A stretch of DNA of 64,000 nucleotides from Leucobacter luti (GTDB taxonomy: Bacteria; Actinomycetota; Actinomycetes; Actinomycetales; Microbacteriaceae), in the NCBI RefSeq assembly GCF_004217175.1, contig NZ_SHKI01000002.1, positions 425,000-488,999 on the forward strand. Direction: 5' to 3'. The translations under genes were made by a program, and so were the position numbers. Every line of letters begins with the position of its first letter. Position 1 is the stretch's first letter. Below the pieces are notes generated by a model. The model was not told the origin of the DNA and did not search any database. It saw nothing but the letters and a program-made list of their open reading frames with translations. Shown here in pieces: positions 37,143 to 46,068 of this stretch.

Positions 37143-39347
37143 CTAGCGGGTGCTGTTGAGCCTGCGCCTCTGCGCGACAGCCACGGCAAGGGCCGCACTG
37201 CCGAACAGCGTGAGCGCCGCGCCTCCGGCGAGCCAAGGCCACGGGGTCTGCGCGCCCGTGTGCGCGAGCTGTTGCGTGCCGGCCGCGCTCGCCGGTTCCG
37301 GCTCAGCGGCGGGCGACGGGCTCGGCTCAGGCTTCGGTTCCGGCTTGGGCTCCGGCTTGGGTTCGGGCTCCGGCTTCGGTTCGGGCTCCGGCACCGCGGT
37401 CAACAGTGCCATCGCGTCTACCCGCCCAGCACCAAAGACCTCGGCGAACGTGACGCCTGTCATGGGGTTCACGAGGTTCGTGTCGGCAGTGGCAAGCACA
37501 TAGTCCTCCAGTGCCCTGCCGCGAACCGCGGGGTTGTACGACTCTGCGAGCGCCGCGACGGCGGCGGCGTGTGGCGCCGCGGCGGAGGTCCCGTTGAAGC
37601 GGTACACGCCGGGCTCACCCTCCCCACCAAAGAAGGTGGTCTGAGTTCCATCCACGGCCGACACCGCGGGCGACGCGATCAGTTGCGGTGCGGGCAGTGG
37701 TGCTGCCGGTTCCGAGGTCGAGCTGGCGGGGCCGAACAGCTGCACCGTTGGCCCGAGCGAGCTGTACTCCTGCGGGGTGGTGGGGCTGTCCCACGGCAGG
37801 GCCGCCACTCCCGTTGATGACCCGTCGCCCCCGTGCCCCGAGACCGTCGCCCCCACGTGACTGAGGGTCCGATCTGCCGAGGTTGACGCGATGTATGCGG
37901 AGTTGTTCGCGAACTTGAGCCAGACGGCGGGGGCGGCCGCTGCCGATCCCTCCTCGCGCACGCGCACGAGCACCAGGCGCACCTGATCATCGGGGACGGC
38001 AGCAAAGGCTCCGACGATTCTCGGGTCCCCGGGGTCCCCGGGGGAGGACGCGCCCAGGAGCGCGTTGCTGCCAGCCGAATAGAATCGCAGCTCGAGCCTG
38101 CTCAGCGGACCGAACATCGCCTCGCCCGCGGACCCCCAGACGCTGATCGTTTCAACCTCAGAGAGCTCGTCGGTGAACGTGATCTCCGTGAACGGGGCGG
38201 CCTGGTCGGCTGGACCAAAGTCCATGCAGTCGAAGTCTTCGCCCTCCAGCGGATCGCCAGACCCGGCAGGGGCGACCCAGGCCGGGCACGTGACGCCCCG
38301 GAAAGCCTCGGTGCGCCAGCCGTTGACCGGGACGATCGCGCCATCGAGGCTCCGCGGCTCGTTCGAGTTGCTTGCCGAAGTGAAGTACGAGATGCCGTAG
38401 CTCTCGCGCATCTCGGCGATCGTCACTGCGAGAGGGCCCTGCTGGAAGTGCGGCTCGCTCGCGAACGACACGTCGTCGACGATGATGTCCGCTCCCGCTT
38501 CCGCCAGCGCCAGCACGCTCGTGGCCATCTCGTACATGTCGTCGCCAGAGTCCGCGAACAGGAGTTTCGCGCCGGGCGCGATGCCGTGCACGAGCTGCGT
38601 CATGGCGCGGCCCTCGTCGGTGCTCGACCAGGTGGTCTCGACCGGGCCCACCAGCTCAACGTCCTGAGTGCGGCCGCACGGATTCCCCGCGCCGGGCAGT
38701 GCTCCCGAGGCAACATCGTCGGCCCAGGAGGTTGGCGAGCTGAGCTGATCGAAGGTGTTTGAAATGATGCCGACGGTCACCCCAGTGCCGTCAACGCCGA
38801 AGGCGGCGCGGGCTTCGGCGGAGCGCAGCGGCCCGTCGGCCTCGATCGGGATGGGGCCGCAGGCCGTGCCGTCTGGCGTGCTCGCCGCTCCTCGTGGCCC
38901 GGCTCCGCCGCCACCGCTCGAGAGCGGCTCGAGCGCTGGTGACACGTTGGTGACTCCGGCGATGTCGCCAATCGCCCCAAAGTCGGACGGCGACGCGAGC
39001 ACCGATGCAACGCCGAAGCGGGCATTGATCGTCTTGATCTCGGCCAGGGCGCCCAGCGCCGCTACTGCATCGTCGGCTGGCGGCCCGTCAAAACGCACGA
39101 CCGCGGCGAGTCGCTGCTCCTCGTCGGAGATCAGGCTGCCGGGGCCCTCCTCCGGGAGGGACAGCTCTATCGCGAGGTCATCGGGGGCCGTCACCCCCGC
39201 TGAGGCCGCCTCCGCAATCACGTCACCGATCCCCGGTGCCCCATCGTCGTTCGCGGGTTCCTCTGCCCATGCGGACGGGGCGACGAGCCCCAGAAGCGCC
39301 GCGGCAACTATTCCCGTAGCCATGCACCTGCGCATCTTTGCGCCCAT
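37143..39347 (-). CDS. wall-anchored subtilase/sedolisin-like serine protease
   Basis: A 734-residue exported protein with a signal peptide ending AWAEE near residue 27. The peptidase domain has the Ser motif NGTSAAAPHAAAVAALAE near residue 584. The His position of subtilisins is replaced by an acidic motif DEGRAMTQLVHGIAPGA near residue 243, as in S53-like members of the S8 family, and the usual Asp position reads IISNTFD. A (EPKPEP)n spacer and the sorting signal LAHTGAQ, hydrophobic span and RRR follow, matching class E sortase LAxTG. The start at 39347 has GGGAGGGGA upstream; a longer frame lacks this. Activity is uncertain because of the altered triad. Confidence 0.85.
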   Translation of the reverse strand: MGAKMRRCMATGIVAAALLGLVAPSAWAEEPANDDGAPGIGDVIAEAASAGVTAPDDLAIELSLPEEGPGSLISDEEQRLAAVVRFDGPPADDAVAALGALAEIKTINARFGVASVLASPSDFGAIGDIAGVTNVSPALEPLSSGGGGAGPRGAASTPDGTACGPIPIEADGPLRSAEARAAFGVDGTGVTVGIISNTFDQLSSPTSWADDVASGALPGAGNPCGRTQDVELVGPVETTWSSTDEGRAMTQLVHGIAPGAKLLFADSGDDMYEMATSVLALAEAGADIIVDDVSFASEPHFQQGPLAVTIAEMRESYGISYFTSASNSNEPRSLDGAIVPVNGWRTEAFRGVTCPAWVAPAGSGDPLEGEDFDCMDFGPADQAAPFTEITFTDELSEVETISVWGSAGEAMFGPLSRLELRFYSAGSNALLGASSPGDPGDPRIVGAFAAVPDDQVRLVLVRVREEGSAAAAPAVWLKFANNSAYIASTSADRTLSHVGATVSGHGGDGSSTGVAALPWDSPTTPQEYSSLGPTVQLFGPASSTSEPAAPLPAPQLIASPAVSAVDGTQTTFFGGEGEPGVYRFNGTSAAAPHAAAVAALAESYNPAVRGRALEDYVLATADTNLVNPMTGVTFAEVFGAGRVDAMALLTAVPEPEPKPEPEPKPEPKPEPKPEPSPSPAAEPEPASAAGTQQLAHTGAQTPWPWLAGGAALTLFGSAALAVAVAQRRRLNSTR

Positions 39348-39714
39348 CGTTCCCCTCCCAGGACGCCCCCGATTGGGGCACTGGGAGCAAGGGTATGCGA
39401 AATGGCCCAAAAGTGCACACCGTTTATATTTGGGTGGCGGTGAGGCTCCCGTTGCGGCGGCGCAGCGTCGCCGCCCGGCACGCTCCGCGCGCGACCGCCG
39501 ACGCTGGCCCGGCCCTCACCAGTTCCTGATGATCCTTCATCGAGTCGCTTGCTGGCCCCAGTGACCGCAGACAGAATGTTCCCCAGAGCGTCGCGATGGC
39601 GGCGTTGACGACATCAGTGCGGTCCACCAGGGGCAGCATGCGGAGAGTGTGTTGTTTTCGCAATTCCCTGGCGTGAGCATGATCGAAGCTAGCGAATACT
39701 TGAGGAGGGTTGCT
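39348..39714. other. gap at the left border of the AT-richer islet
   Basis: A 367-bp stretch between the protease start and the sulfatase start. Base composition changes from strongly GC-rich near 39500 to more AT-rich by 39650. An open frame on the minus strand (39424-39729) is not recognisable as a protein. No attachment repeat matching the tRNA-Arg end was found by eye. Confidence 0.5.
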
Positions 39715-42084
39715 ATGCCAGGTCAGCATGTGGAACCAGAGACCCGAACGATTCTTCCGGTTCCGGACAGGCCGGCTATTGGGTTTACGGCGTATGACGC
39801 CAAGGATCCGGACTACAGTGCGCCGCCGATTACTCGGCTGCGGCCTCCCGTCGGCGCCCCGAACGTGATCATCGCATTGCTGGACGACGTTGGATTTGGT
39901 GCGTCATCAGCGTTCGGGGGTCCGGTGCAGATGCCGACCGCGGAGCGACTTGCTGGGGAAGGGTTGCGCTATTCGCGCTTCCACACTGCAGCGCTCTGTG
40001 CTCCCACCCGCGCAGCACTGCTTTCAGGGCGCAACCACCACTCGGTGGGTATGGGCAATATCACTGAGATGGCCACCGGGGCTCCCGGGTACAACGGCGT
40101 GAGGTCGAACGCTAAAGCTACACTCCCTGAAATCCTGCGCCTCAACGGCTACGCGACCGCGCAGTTCGGGAAATGCCATGAGGTGCCACCGTGGGAGACG
40201 AGTGCTGTCGGGCCGTTCGATCGTTGGCCGACTCACTCGGGCTTCGAGCACTTCTACGGTTTCGTTGCGGGCGAAACCCATCAGTACTACCCAGCGCTTT
40301 ACCATGGCACGACTCCGGTTGAGCCTGCGAAGACGCCCGAGGAGGGGTACCACCTCACTGAGGACCTTGCAGATCATGCGATCAACTGGATCCGCCAATC
40401 CTCAGCGTTGCAGGCGGATCGTCCGTTCTTCATGTACTGGGCCCCTGGCGCAACCCACGCCCCCCATCATGCCCCGAAGGAGTGGGCCGATAAGTACCGC
40501 GGACAGTTTGATCAAGGCTGGGATGCGATGCGCGAACAGACGATCACGCGCCAACGCGAACTCGGAGTGATCTCTGCGGAGACGGAACTGACGGGGCGTC
40601 CTGTCGAGATCCCTTCTTGGGATGAGACGGACGAACAGCTCAAGCCACTGCTGCGCCGCCAAATGGAGGTTTATGCGGGATTCCTGGAGCACACCGATCA
40701 TCACTTCGGCAGAGTGATTGATGCTGTCGATGAACTGGGGCTGCTGGAGAACACCCTGGTGCTCTACATCATCGGCGACAACGGGGCCTCAGCTGAGGGA
40801 ACACTGCGCGGTTCGTTCAACGAGGGCATCAACTTCAACGGGATGGGTCATCTCGAAACAGATGAGTTCCTCATGGAGCACATTGACGATCTGGGAACGC
40901 CCGCCGCCTACAACCACTACGCGGTGGGGTGGGCGCACGCAATGTCTACCCCGTACCAGTGGACCAAGCAAGTTGCTTCCCACTTTGGCGGCACCCGGAA
41001 CGGCACAATCGCGCATTGGCCTCAGGGCATCACCGATGCCGGCGAAATCCGCAACCAGTTCACTCACGTCATCGACGTGGCGGCGACGGTGCTCGACATC
41101 GCCAACCTTCCAGAACCCGTCCAGGTACACGGGGTGACGCAATCCCCAATGGAAGGACGAAGCTTCGCGGCTACGTTCGGCGATGCAGACGCGCAGGAGC
41201 ACCGTCAGACGCAGTACTTCGAGATGTTTGGCAATCGCGGAATCTACCATCGAGGCTGGACTGCTGTCACGAAACACCGCACTCCGTGGGAGCTCGTGGG
41301 GGCACAAACCGTCGCATTCGACGACGATCTTTGGGAATTGTATGACACCGCCACTGACTGGAGTCAGGCGAACGATCTCTCACAGGACTATCCCGAGAAA
41401 CTGCACGAACTGCAGCGACTGTGGTTGATCGAGGCGACCAAATTCAACGTGCTGCCGCTTGACGACCGGGGGACCGAGCGGATGGACGCCCTCGTAGCGG
41501 GGCGACCCCAACTCATCACAGGCAACACGCAGATCCTCTTCCCCGGAATGGGGCACCTGACTGAAAACACGATGGTGAACGTTAAGAACCGGTCGCACAG
41601 TGTCACCGCAGAGGTAGTTCTCCCTGATGTGCCTGCCTCCGGTGTGTTGCTGAGCCAGGGGGGCTATCTGGGGGGCTGGTCATTCTACGCGGATGGCGGC
41701 CATCTCAAATATGCATACAATTTTCTCGGATTGAGTATGTCTATCATCGCCTCGGAGACTCCGTTGCCTGCGGGAAAGCACCAGTTGCGTGCCGAGTTCG
41801 TCTACGACGGCGGCGGTATGGCCCGCGGTGGCGTGCTTACGCTGTACGTGGATGGAGCGCCGGTGGGATCCGGCCGGATCGAAGCGACCCAGCCGATTGT
41901 GTACTCGGCCGACGAGACCTCAGACGTTGGACGCAGCCTGGGCACCCCGGTGTCCACGGAGCCGGGGGCAGCTGCCTCATTTAACGGATCCATCGATTGG
42001 GTCCGTATCGATCTTGGCGACGACGATCACAGCCACCTCATTCCCGTTGAGGATGCCGTGCGTTCAGCCTTGGGTCGGCAGTGA
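39715..42084 (+). CDS. arylsulfatase (formylglycine-dependent)
   Basis: A 789-residue type I sulfatase hydrolysing sulfate esters. The FGly motif is C95-A-P-T-R in ALCAPTRAALLSGRN; other metal or active-site segments are ALLDDVGFG (Asp-Asp), GKCHE, ATHAPHHAPKEW, and IIGDNGAS (Asp-Asn). The last 190 residues form a beta-rich domain. No signal peptide is seen, so it acts in the cytoplasm, like Pseudomonas AtsA. ATG 39715 follows GAGGAGGG; the frame is open further upstream without a conserved part. The next gene encodes the enzyme that makes the formylglycine. Codon use is visibly less GC-rich than in the neighbours, which suggests acquisition. Confidence 0.92.
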   Translation: MPGQHVEPETRTILPVPDRPAIGFTAYDAKDPDYSAPPITRLRPPVGAPNVIIALLDDVGFGASSAFGGPVQMPTAERLAGEGLRYSRFHTAALCAPTRAALLSGRNHHSVGMGNITEMATGAPGYNGVRSNAKATLPEILRLNGYATAQFGKCHEVPPWETSAVGPFDRWPTHSGFEHFYGFVAGETHQYYPALYHGTTPVEPAKTPEEGYHLTEDLADHAINWIRQSSALQADRPFFMYWAPGATHAPHHAPKEWADKYRGQFDQGWDAMREQTITRQRELGVISAETELTGRPVEIPSWDETDEQLKPLLRRQMEVYAGFLEHTDHHFGRVIDAVDELGLLENTLVLYIIGDNGASAEGTLRGSFNEGINFNGMGHLETDEFLMEHIDDLGTPAAYNHYAVGWAHAMSTPYQWTKQVASHFGGTRNGTIAHWPQGITDAGEIRNQFTHVIDVAATVLDIANLPEPVQVHGVTQSPMEGRSFAATFGDADAQEHRQTQYFEMFGNRGIYHRGWTAVTKHRTPWELVGAQTVAFDDDLWELYDTATDWSQANDLSQDYPEKLHELQRLWLIEATKFNVLPLDDRGTERMDALVAGRPQLITGNTQILFPGMGHLTENTMVNVKNRSHSVTAEVVLPDVPASGVLLSQGGYLGGWSFYADGGHLKYAYNFLGLSMSIIASETPLPAGKHQLRAEFVYDGGGMARGGVLTLYVDGAPVGSGRIEATQPIVYSADETSDVGRSLGTPVSTEPGAAASFNGSIDWVRIDLGDDDHSHLIPVEDAVRSALGRQ

Positions 42085-42111
42085 GAACTACGAAGGAGCA
42101 GGAACTGATCC

Positions 42112-43074
42112 GTGGGTAAGTCAGGAGCAAGCCTGCAATGGGTTCCCATCCCTGGAGGTGAATTCCTGATGGGGTCTGAGGAGTATTATCCGGACGAAGC
42201 GCCTCAGCATCGCCGTAAAATCAAGGCCTTCAGTCTCTCTGCTACACCAGTTACAAACGAACAGTTTGCTGCGTTTGTCGCCGAAACAAGCTACGTCACG
42301 ATTGCCGAGCGACCGCTGCCCTCGGGGGAGTACCAGGAATTCGATGCCGCGGCGCTCGCACCAGGGTCCCTCGTATTTACCCCCACTCGCGGGCCAGTGG
42401 ACCTGCGCGACTGGCAACAATGGTGGAGGTGGGTGCCAGGCGCATGCTGGCACCGGCCGGCAGGCCCGGAGAGCACTCTTGATGGAATTGCTGACCATCC
42501 CGTTGTCCACATTGCGTATGCGGACGCCATGGCCTACGCCAGCTGGGTGGGTGCTCGACTTCCGTCTGAAGCTGAGTTCGAATTCGCGGCGTGTGGCGGC
42601 GCGACCCCAACGCCCTATGCGTGGGGATCAGTGCGGGATCCGGGCGGGATTCCGATGGCAAATACCTGGCGGGGATACTTCCCCTTCCAAAACGATGGGG
42701 CGCGTGGGTGGAAGGGGACCAGTCCCGTCGGTTCATTTCCACCCAATGCGTACGGGGTGTATGACTGCATCGGCAACGTGTGGGAGTGGTGCAGCGATCT
42801 CTATACCTCGTCTCACAGGAGTTCGCTGCAGCACCATGGACCGAATTCGCTGGCCGTGAGCCCCATCAGCTGTGGCTGTGGCTGCGGTCCCAGTGCCTCG
42901 CTGAACGATCAGCCGGCAGGGAATGCAGGAATGGTGCAGCGAGTACTCAAGGGAGGATCGCACTTATGCGCGCCCAAGTATTGTTTGCGCTATCGGCCTG
43001 CGGCCCGTTCGCCGCAGGCCGAAGACTCCGCGACCACGCATATCGGATTCCGGGTTGCGCGAGACGGTTCGTGA
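42112..43074 (+). CDS. formylglycine-generating enzyme (sulfatase-modifying factor)
   Basis: A 320-residue copper-dependent oxidase that converts the sulfatase Cys to formylglycine. It shows the FGE fold: WVPIPGGEFLMGSE near residue 10, VTNEQFAAFV, PVVHIAYADAMAYASWVGARLPSEAEFE, VYDCIGNVWEWCSD, and the active site C286-A-P-K-Y-C291 in GGSHLCAPKYCLRYRPAAR with the correct five-residue Cys spacing. Unusual is a CGCGC cluster near residue 262. The GTG at 42112 has GAAGGAG about 14 nt upstream; the gene starts 27 bp after the sulfatase stop, and the two form one unit. Confidence 0.93.
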   Translation: MGKSGASLQWVPIPGGEFLMGSEEYYPDEAPQHRRKIKAFSLSATPVTNEQFAAFVAETSYVTIAERPLPSGEYQEFDAAALAPGSLVFTPTRGPVDLRDWQQWWRWVPGACWHRPAGPESTLDGIADHPVVHIAYADAMAYASWVGARLPSEAEFEFAACGGATPTPYAWGSVRDPGGIPMANTWRGYFPFQNDGARGWKGTSPVGSFPPNAYGVYDCIGNVWEWCSDLYTSSHRSSLQHHGPNSLAVSPISCGCGCGPSASLNDQPAGNAGMVQRVLKGGSHLCAPKYCLRYRPAARSPQAEDSATTHIGFRVARDGS

Positions 43075-43384
43075 GAACGTCCCCATCGGCTCCCGGGAGT
43101 CAATGTGGTGCCACGTGAGTCGCTAGCCCCCCCCGAGTGCCCGCATCGGGGCTGGGATTACGTCGAGCAACTGCGGGACCTGTGACGCGAAGCTCGCGGC
43201 CTGGAACACACGTTTGTTGCGAACTTCGAACGTGATGACGCGGGGTCGCGCTGCTGGTGCTGAGGAGCACGGGTGTCTTGAGATGCAACCTCTCGACGTG
43301 AATTCGGCCAGAGGGTGCATACCCGCGCGCCTCGGGCAAAGAAAAAGGCCCCCACCGCCTGCGCGGTGGAAGCCTGTGTTGCAG
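43075..43384. other. gap between the islet and tRNA-Arg
   Basis: A 310-bp stretch without a recognisable gene. It contains an 8-base C run near 43127-43134 and the tRNA terminator at its right end. A minus-strand frame ending at 43123 has some protein-like character in its last 35 codons but no start or family; it could be a remnant. Confidence 0.5.
43341..43374 (-). terminator. intrinsic terminator of tRNA-Arg
   Basis: On the minus strand GGCTTCCACCGC and GCGGTGGGGGCC pair around a 4-nt loop and are followed by TTTTTC, a clear Rho-independent terminator about 10 bp after the tRNA. Confidence 0.85.
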
Positions 43385-43457
43385 TGCCCCCGGAGGGATT
43401 CGAACCCCCGACCTACGGTACCGGAAACCGGCGCTCTATCCCCTGAGCTACGGAGGC
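43385..43457 (-). tRNA. tRNA-Arg (anticodon CCG)
   Basis: The minus strand folds as a cloverleaf: acceptor GCCTCCG/CGGGGGC with discriminator A, D-arm GCTC...GAGC, anticodon stem CCGGT/ACCGT with loop TTCCGGT giving anticodon CCG, and T-arm GGGGG TTCGAAT CCCTC. One C-U mismatch closes the anticodon stem. It reads CGG codons. CCA is not encoded. The AT-richer sulfatase islet lies on the 3' side, where integrating elements usually insert. Confidence 0.95.
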
Positions 43458-43552
43458 GAGCAATAGCAACTGCACCAGCGTAGCGCACTTCGGGGGAGCG
43501 TTTGTGCACCCGCGGCGGTTCGCGTGTCCGGGCGCGGCTAGAATGGATCTTT

Positions 43553-45223
43553 GTGACGCCACAAGAACTCTCTGCCGCCCTCGCCCGTATCGTGACCGAC
43601 GTTGTGGGGGCCCGCGGCCTCGACCTCGTGGTCACCGACAGTGACACGCAGGTGGAGCGACCCAAGAACCGGGACCACGGGGACTGGGCCTCGAACGTGG
43701 CGATGAAGTTTGCGAAGCGCATCGGCGTGAACCCGCGCGAGCTGGCGCAGGAGATCGCGGCCGCGGCCGAGGGGATCGACGGCGTCGCGAAGGCCGAGGT
43801 CGCCGGCCCCGGCTTCATTAACCTCACCCTCGACGCCGCGAGCGCGGGGGAGACGGCGCGCCGCGTCGTGGAGCAGGGCGAGCAGTACGGTCGCAGCACC
43901 GTGCTCGCCGGGCACCGGATCAACATGGAGTTCGTCTCGGCGAACCCCACGGGCCCGCTGCACATGGGGCACACCCGCTGGGCAGCGCTCGGCGATTCGA
44001 CGGCCCGCGTGCTGCGCGCGGCCGGCGCCGAGGTGACGAACGAGTACTACATCAACGACGCCGGCGCGCAGATGAACAAGTTTGGCCGCTCGGTGCTCGC
44101 CGCCGCGCTCGGCGAGGACGCGCCCGAGGATGCGTACCCGGGCGCGTACATTCAGACGCTTGGCGAGCGCGTGCGCGCGCAGCTGCCGAACCTGCCCGAG
44201 CTCGCGGCCGCCGATCGCGACGCGGCGCTTGAGCAGGTGCAGGAGCTCGCCTACCAGTTGCAGCTCGCGGAGATCAAGGACTCGCTCGAGCGCTTCAACG
44301 TGCACTTCGACGTGTACTACTCCGAGCGCACGCTGCACACCCCGGGCCCCGACGGCGCGCCGAGCCCGATCGAGGCGGCGATCGATCGCCTGCGCGAGCA
44401 GGGCCACGTGTTCGAGGAAGACGACGCGATCTGGGTGCGCACCACCGAGTTCGGCGACGACAAGGATCGCGTCTTCACCCGCGGCAACGGCATCTACACG
44501 TACTTCGCCGCCGACGCGGCCTACTACCTCGACAAGATGGACCGCGGCTTCACCGAGAAGATCTACCTCCTCGGCGCCGACCACCACGGCTACATCGGTC
44601 GCCTCACGGCGATCGCCGGTGCTGCGGGTGACGACATCGAGACGGGCATCTCGGTGCTGATCGGCCAGCTCGTCAACCTGGACGGGGCGCGCCTCTCGAA
44701 GCGCGCGGGCAACATCATCGAGCTCGACGACCTGCTCGAGTGGCTCGGCGCCGACGCGCTCCGCTACTGGCTCGCGCGCTACCCGGCCGATTCGCCGCTC
44801 GCGCTCGACGGCGAGAAGCTGCGCAGCCGCTCGAACGACAACCCGGTGTTCTACGTGCAGTACGCGCACGCCCGCAGCTGCGCGGTGGCGCGCAACGCGG
44901 CGGCGGCCGGGATCGACCGGAGCGCGTTCGCGCCCGAGCTGCTCACGCACGAGACTGAGACCGAGCTGCTCGGCAAGCTGCAGCAGTACCCCGGGATCGT
45001 TGCCGGCGCCGCGGAACTGCGCGAGCCGCACCGCATCGCCCGCTTCCTCGAGGAGTTCGCGGCCGCGTTCAACCGCTGGTACGACTCGTGCCGCGTGATC
45101 CCGCTCGGCGAGGAGCCGGTCACCGACCTGCACCGCACCCGGCTGTGGCTCAACGACGCCGCCGGCCAGGTGCTGCGCAACGGGCTCGACCTGCTCGGCG
45201 TGAGCGCCCCCGAGCGCATGTAG
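43553..45223 (+). CDS. argS: arginyl-tRNA synthetase
   Basis: Class I synthetase charging tRNA-Arg. The 556-residue protein has the N-terminal Add1 domain, the HIGH-type motif [15 protein letters not shown] near residue 140, the KMSKS counterpart ARLSKRAGN near residue 380 and a helical DALR anticodon domain at the C-terminus. The GTG at 43553 follows TAGAAT (43539-43544) by 8 nt with no ribosome binding site, so it is probably leaderless. Divergent neighbour is tRNA-Arg(CCG), an apt but perhaps chance pairing. Confidence 0.96.
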   Translation: MTPQELSAALARIVTDVVGARGLDLVVTDSDTQVERPKNRDHGDWASNVAMKFAKRIGVNPRELAQEIAAAAEGIDGVAKAEVAGPGFINLTLDAASAGETARRVVEQGEQYGRSTVLAGHRINMEFVSANPTGPLHMGHTRWAALGDSTARVLRAAGAEVTNEYYINDAGAQMNKFGRSVLAAALGEDAPEDAYPGAYIQTLGERVRAQLPNLPELAAADRDAALEQVQELAYQLQLAEIKDSLERFNVHFDVYYSERTLHTPGPDGAPSPIEAAIDRLREQGHVFEEDDAIWVRTTEFGDDKDRVFTRGNGIYTYFAADAAYYLDKMDRGFTEKIYLLGADHHGYIGRLTAIAGAAGDDIETGISVLIGQLVNLDGARLSKRAGNIIELDDLLEWLGADALRYWLARYPADSPLALDGEKLRSRSNDNPVFYVQYAHARSCAVARNAAAAGIDRSAFAPELLTHETETELLGKLQQYPGIVAGAAELREPHRIARFLEEFAAAFNRWYDSCRVIPLGEEPVTDLHRTRLWLNDAAGQVLRNGLDLLGVSAPERM

Positions 45224-45286
45224 TCGCGGGCGTGCGCCGTGCCGGCCAGATAGGCTCGGCGCACACCCAATCTCAAAGGAGCGCGC

Positions 45287-46048
45287 ATGGCACGGGGACG
45301 ATCGAGCTGGTGGAAGAAGCTGCTGGGCGTGGTGATCGCGCTCGCGGTGCTGGGCGGGGCCGCTGAGTTCGCGCTGCGCCTGATTCTGCCCGGCGTCATC
45401 GAGACGGCCGTGCGCGGCCAGCTCAAGCTCTCCGGGGATCACCCGGTCGACGTGACCCTCGGTGGCTCGACCGTGCTCAACGCGTTCCGCGGCGGCGTGG
45501 GCGACGTGACGGTCACGGTGCCGGAGACACCGCTCGTCGACGGCATCGTGGCCGACGCGACCGTGCACGCGGGGCTCGTGCCGTTCAACCCGCTCACCGG
45601 CGAGATCCGCGACGGCACCGTCGAGCTCACGGTGCCGCAGGATCAGCTCGCCGGGGTGGTCAAGCTGCTCACCAAGGGCGTTGCCACCACCGGCGAGGTG
45701 CGCGACGGTGAGCTGGTGGTGGGCCGCTCGGTGACGATCCTGGGCCAGGAGATCCCGCTGACGATCGGGCTGGGCCTGAGCGTCGCGGACGGCGACGTGC
45801 TCCTCGAACCGAAGCAGGTGAGCGCCGCCGGCCTCGACCTGAGCGCGGAGCAGATCTCGCAGGCAACGGGTGCACTGCTCGATCCGGTGCTGCACCCGGC
45901 CCCCGTGTGCGTTCGGGATCAGCTGCCCGCCGGGGTGACGCTCACCGACGTGACCCTGTCGAGCACCGGCACCGCGATCATCGAGGCGAAGCTCGCGCCG
46001 GATGCCGTCTCGAACCCGGCGCAGCGCGCGAAGGGGAGCTGCGAGTAG
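45287..46048 (+). CDS. DUF2993 / LmeA-like protein
   Basis: A 253-residue protein with an N-terminal membrane anchor (residues about 12-35) and an extracytoplasmic DUF2993 lipid-binding-like domain. In mycobacteria LmeA of this family binds phosphoinositides and supports mannan maturation and envelope stability. AAAGGAG lies before ATG 45287. It follows argS by 63 bp. A role in envelope lipids is inferred from the family. Confidence 0.82.
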   Translation: MARGRSSWWKKLLGVVIALAVLGGAAEFALRLILPGVIETAVRGQLKLSGDHPVDVTLGGSTVLNAFRGGVGDVTVTVPETPLVDGIVADATVHAGLVPFNPLTGEIRDGTVELTVPQDQLAGVVKLLTKGVATTGEVRDGELVVGRSVTILGQEIPLTIGLGLSVADGDVLLEPKQVSAAGLDLSAEQISQATGALLDPVLHPAPVCVRDQLPAGVTLTDVTLSSTGTAIIEAKLAPDAVSNPAQRAKGSCE

Positions 46049-46068
46049 CCTCCGCGCGCCGGTCGGGG

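Noticed and set aside
39424..39729. A 101-codon minus-strand frame as a transposase or integrase remnant at the islet border
   Set aside because: No recognisable motif, no ribosome binding site, and it covers the sulfatase ribosome binding site on the other strand.
43385..43457. Attachment-site duplication of the tRNA-Arg 3' end at the far side of the islet
   Set aside because: No copy of the tRNA 3' sequence was found by eye near 39.3-39.7 kb; a computed search would be needed.
43538..45895. A 785-codon minus-strand open frame across argS
   Set aside because: It is antisense to argS and the DUF2993 gene, with no family motif or plausible start signal.
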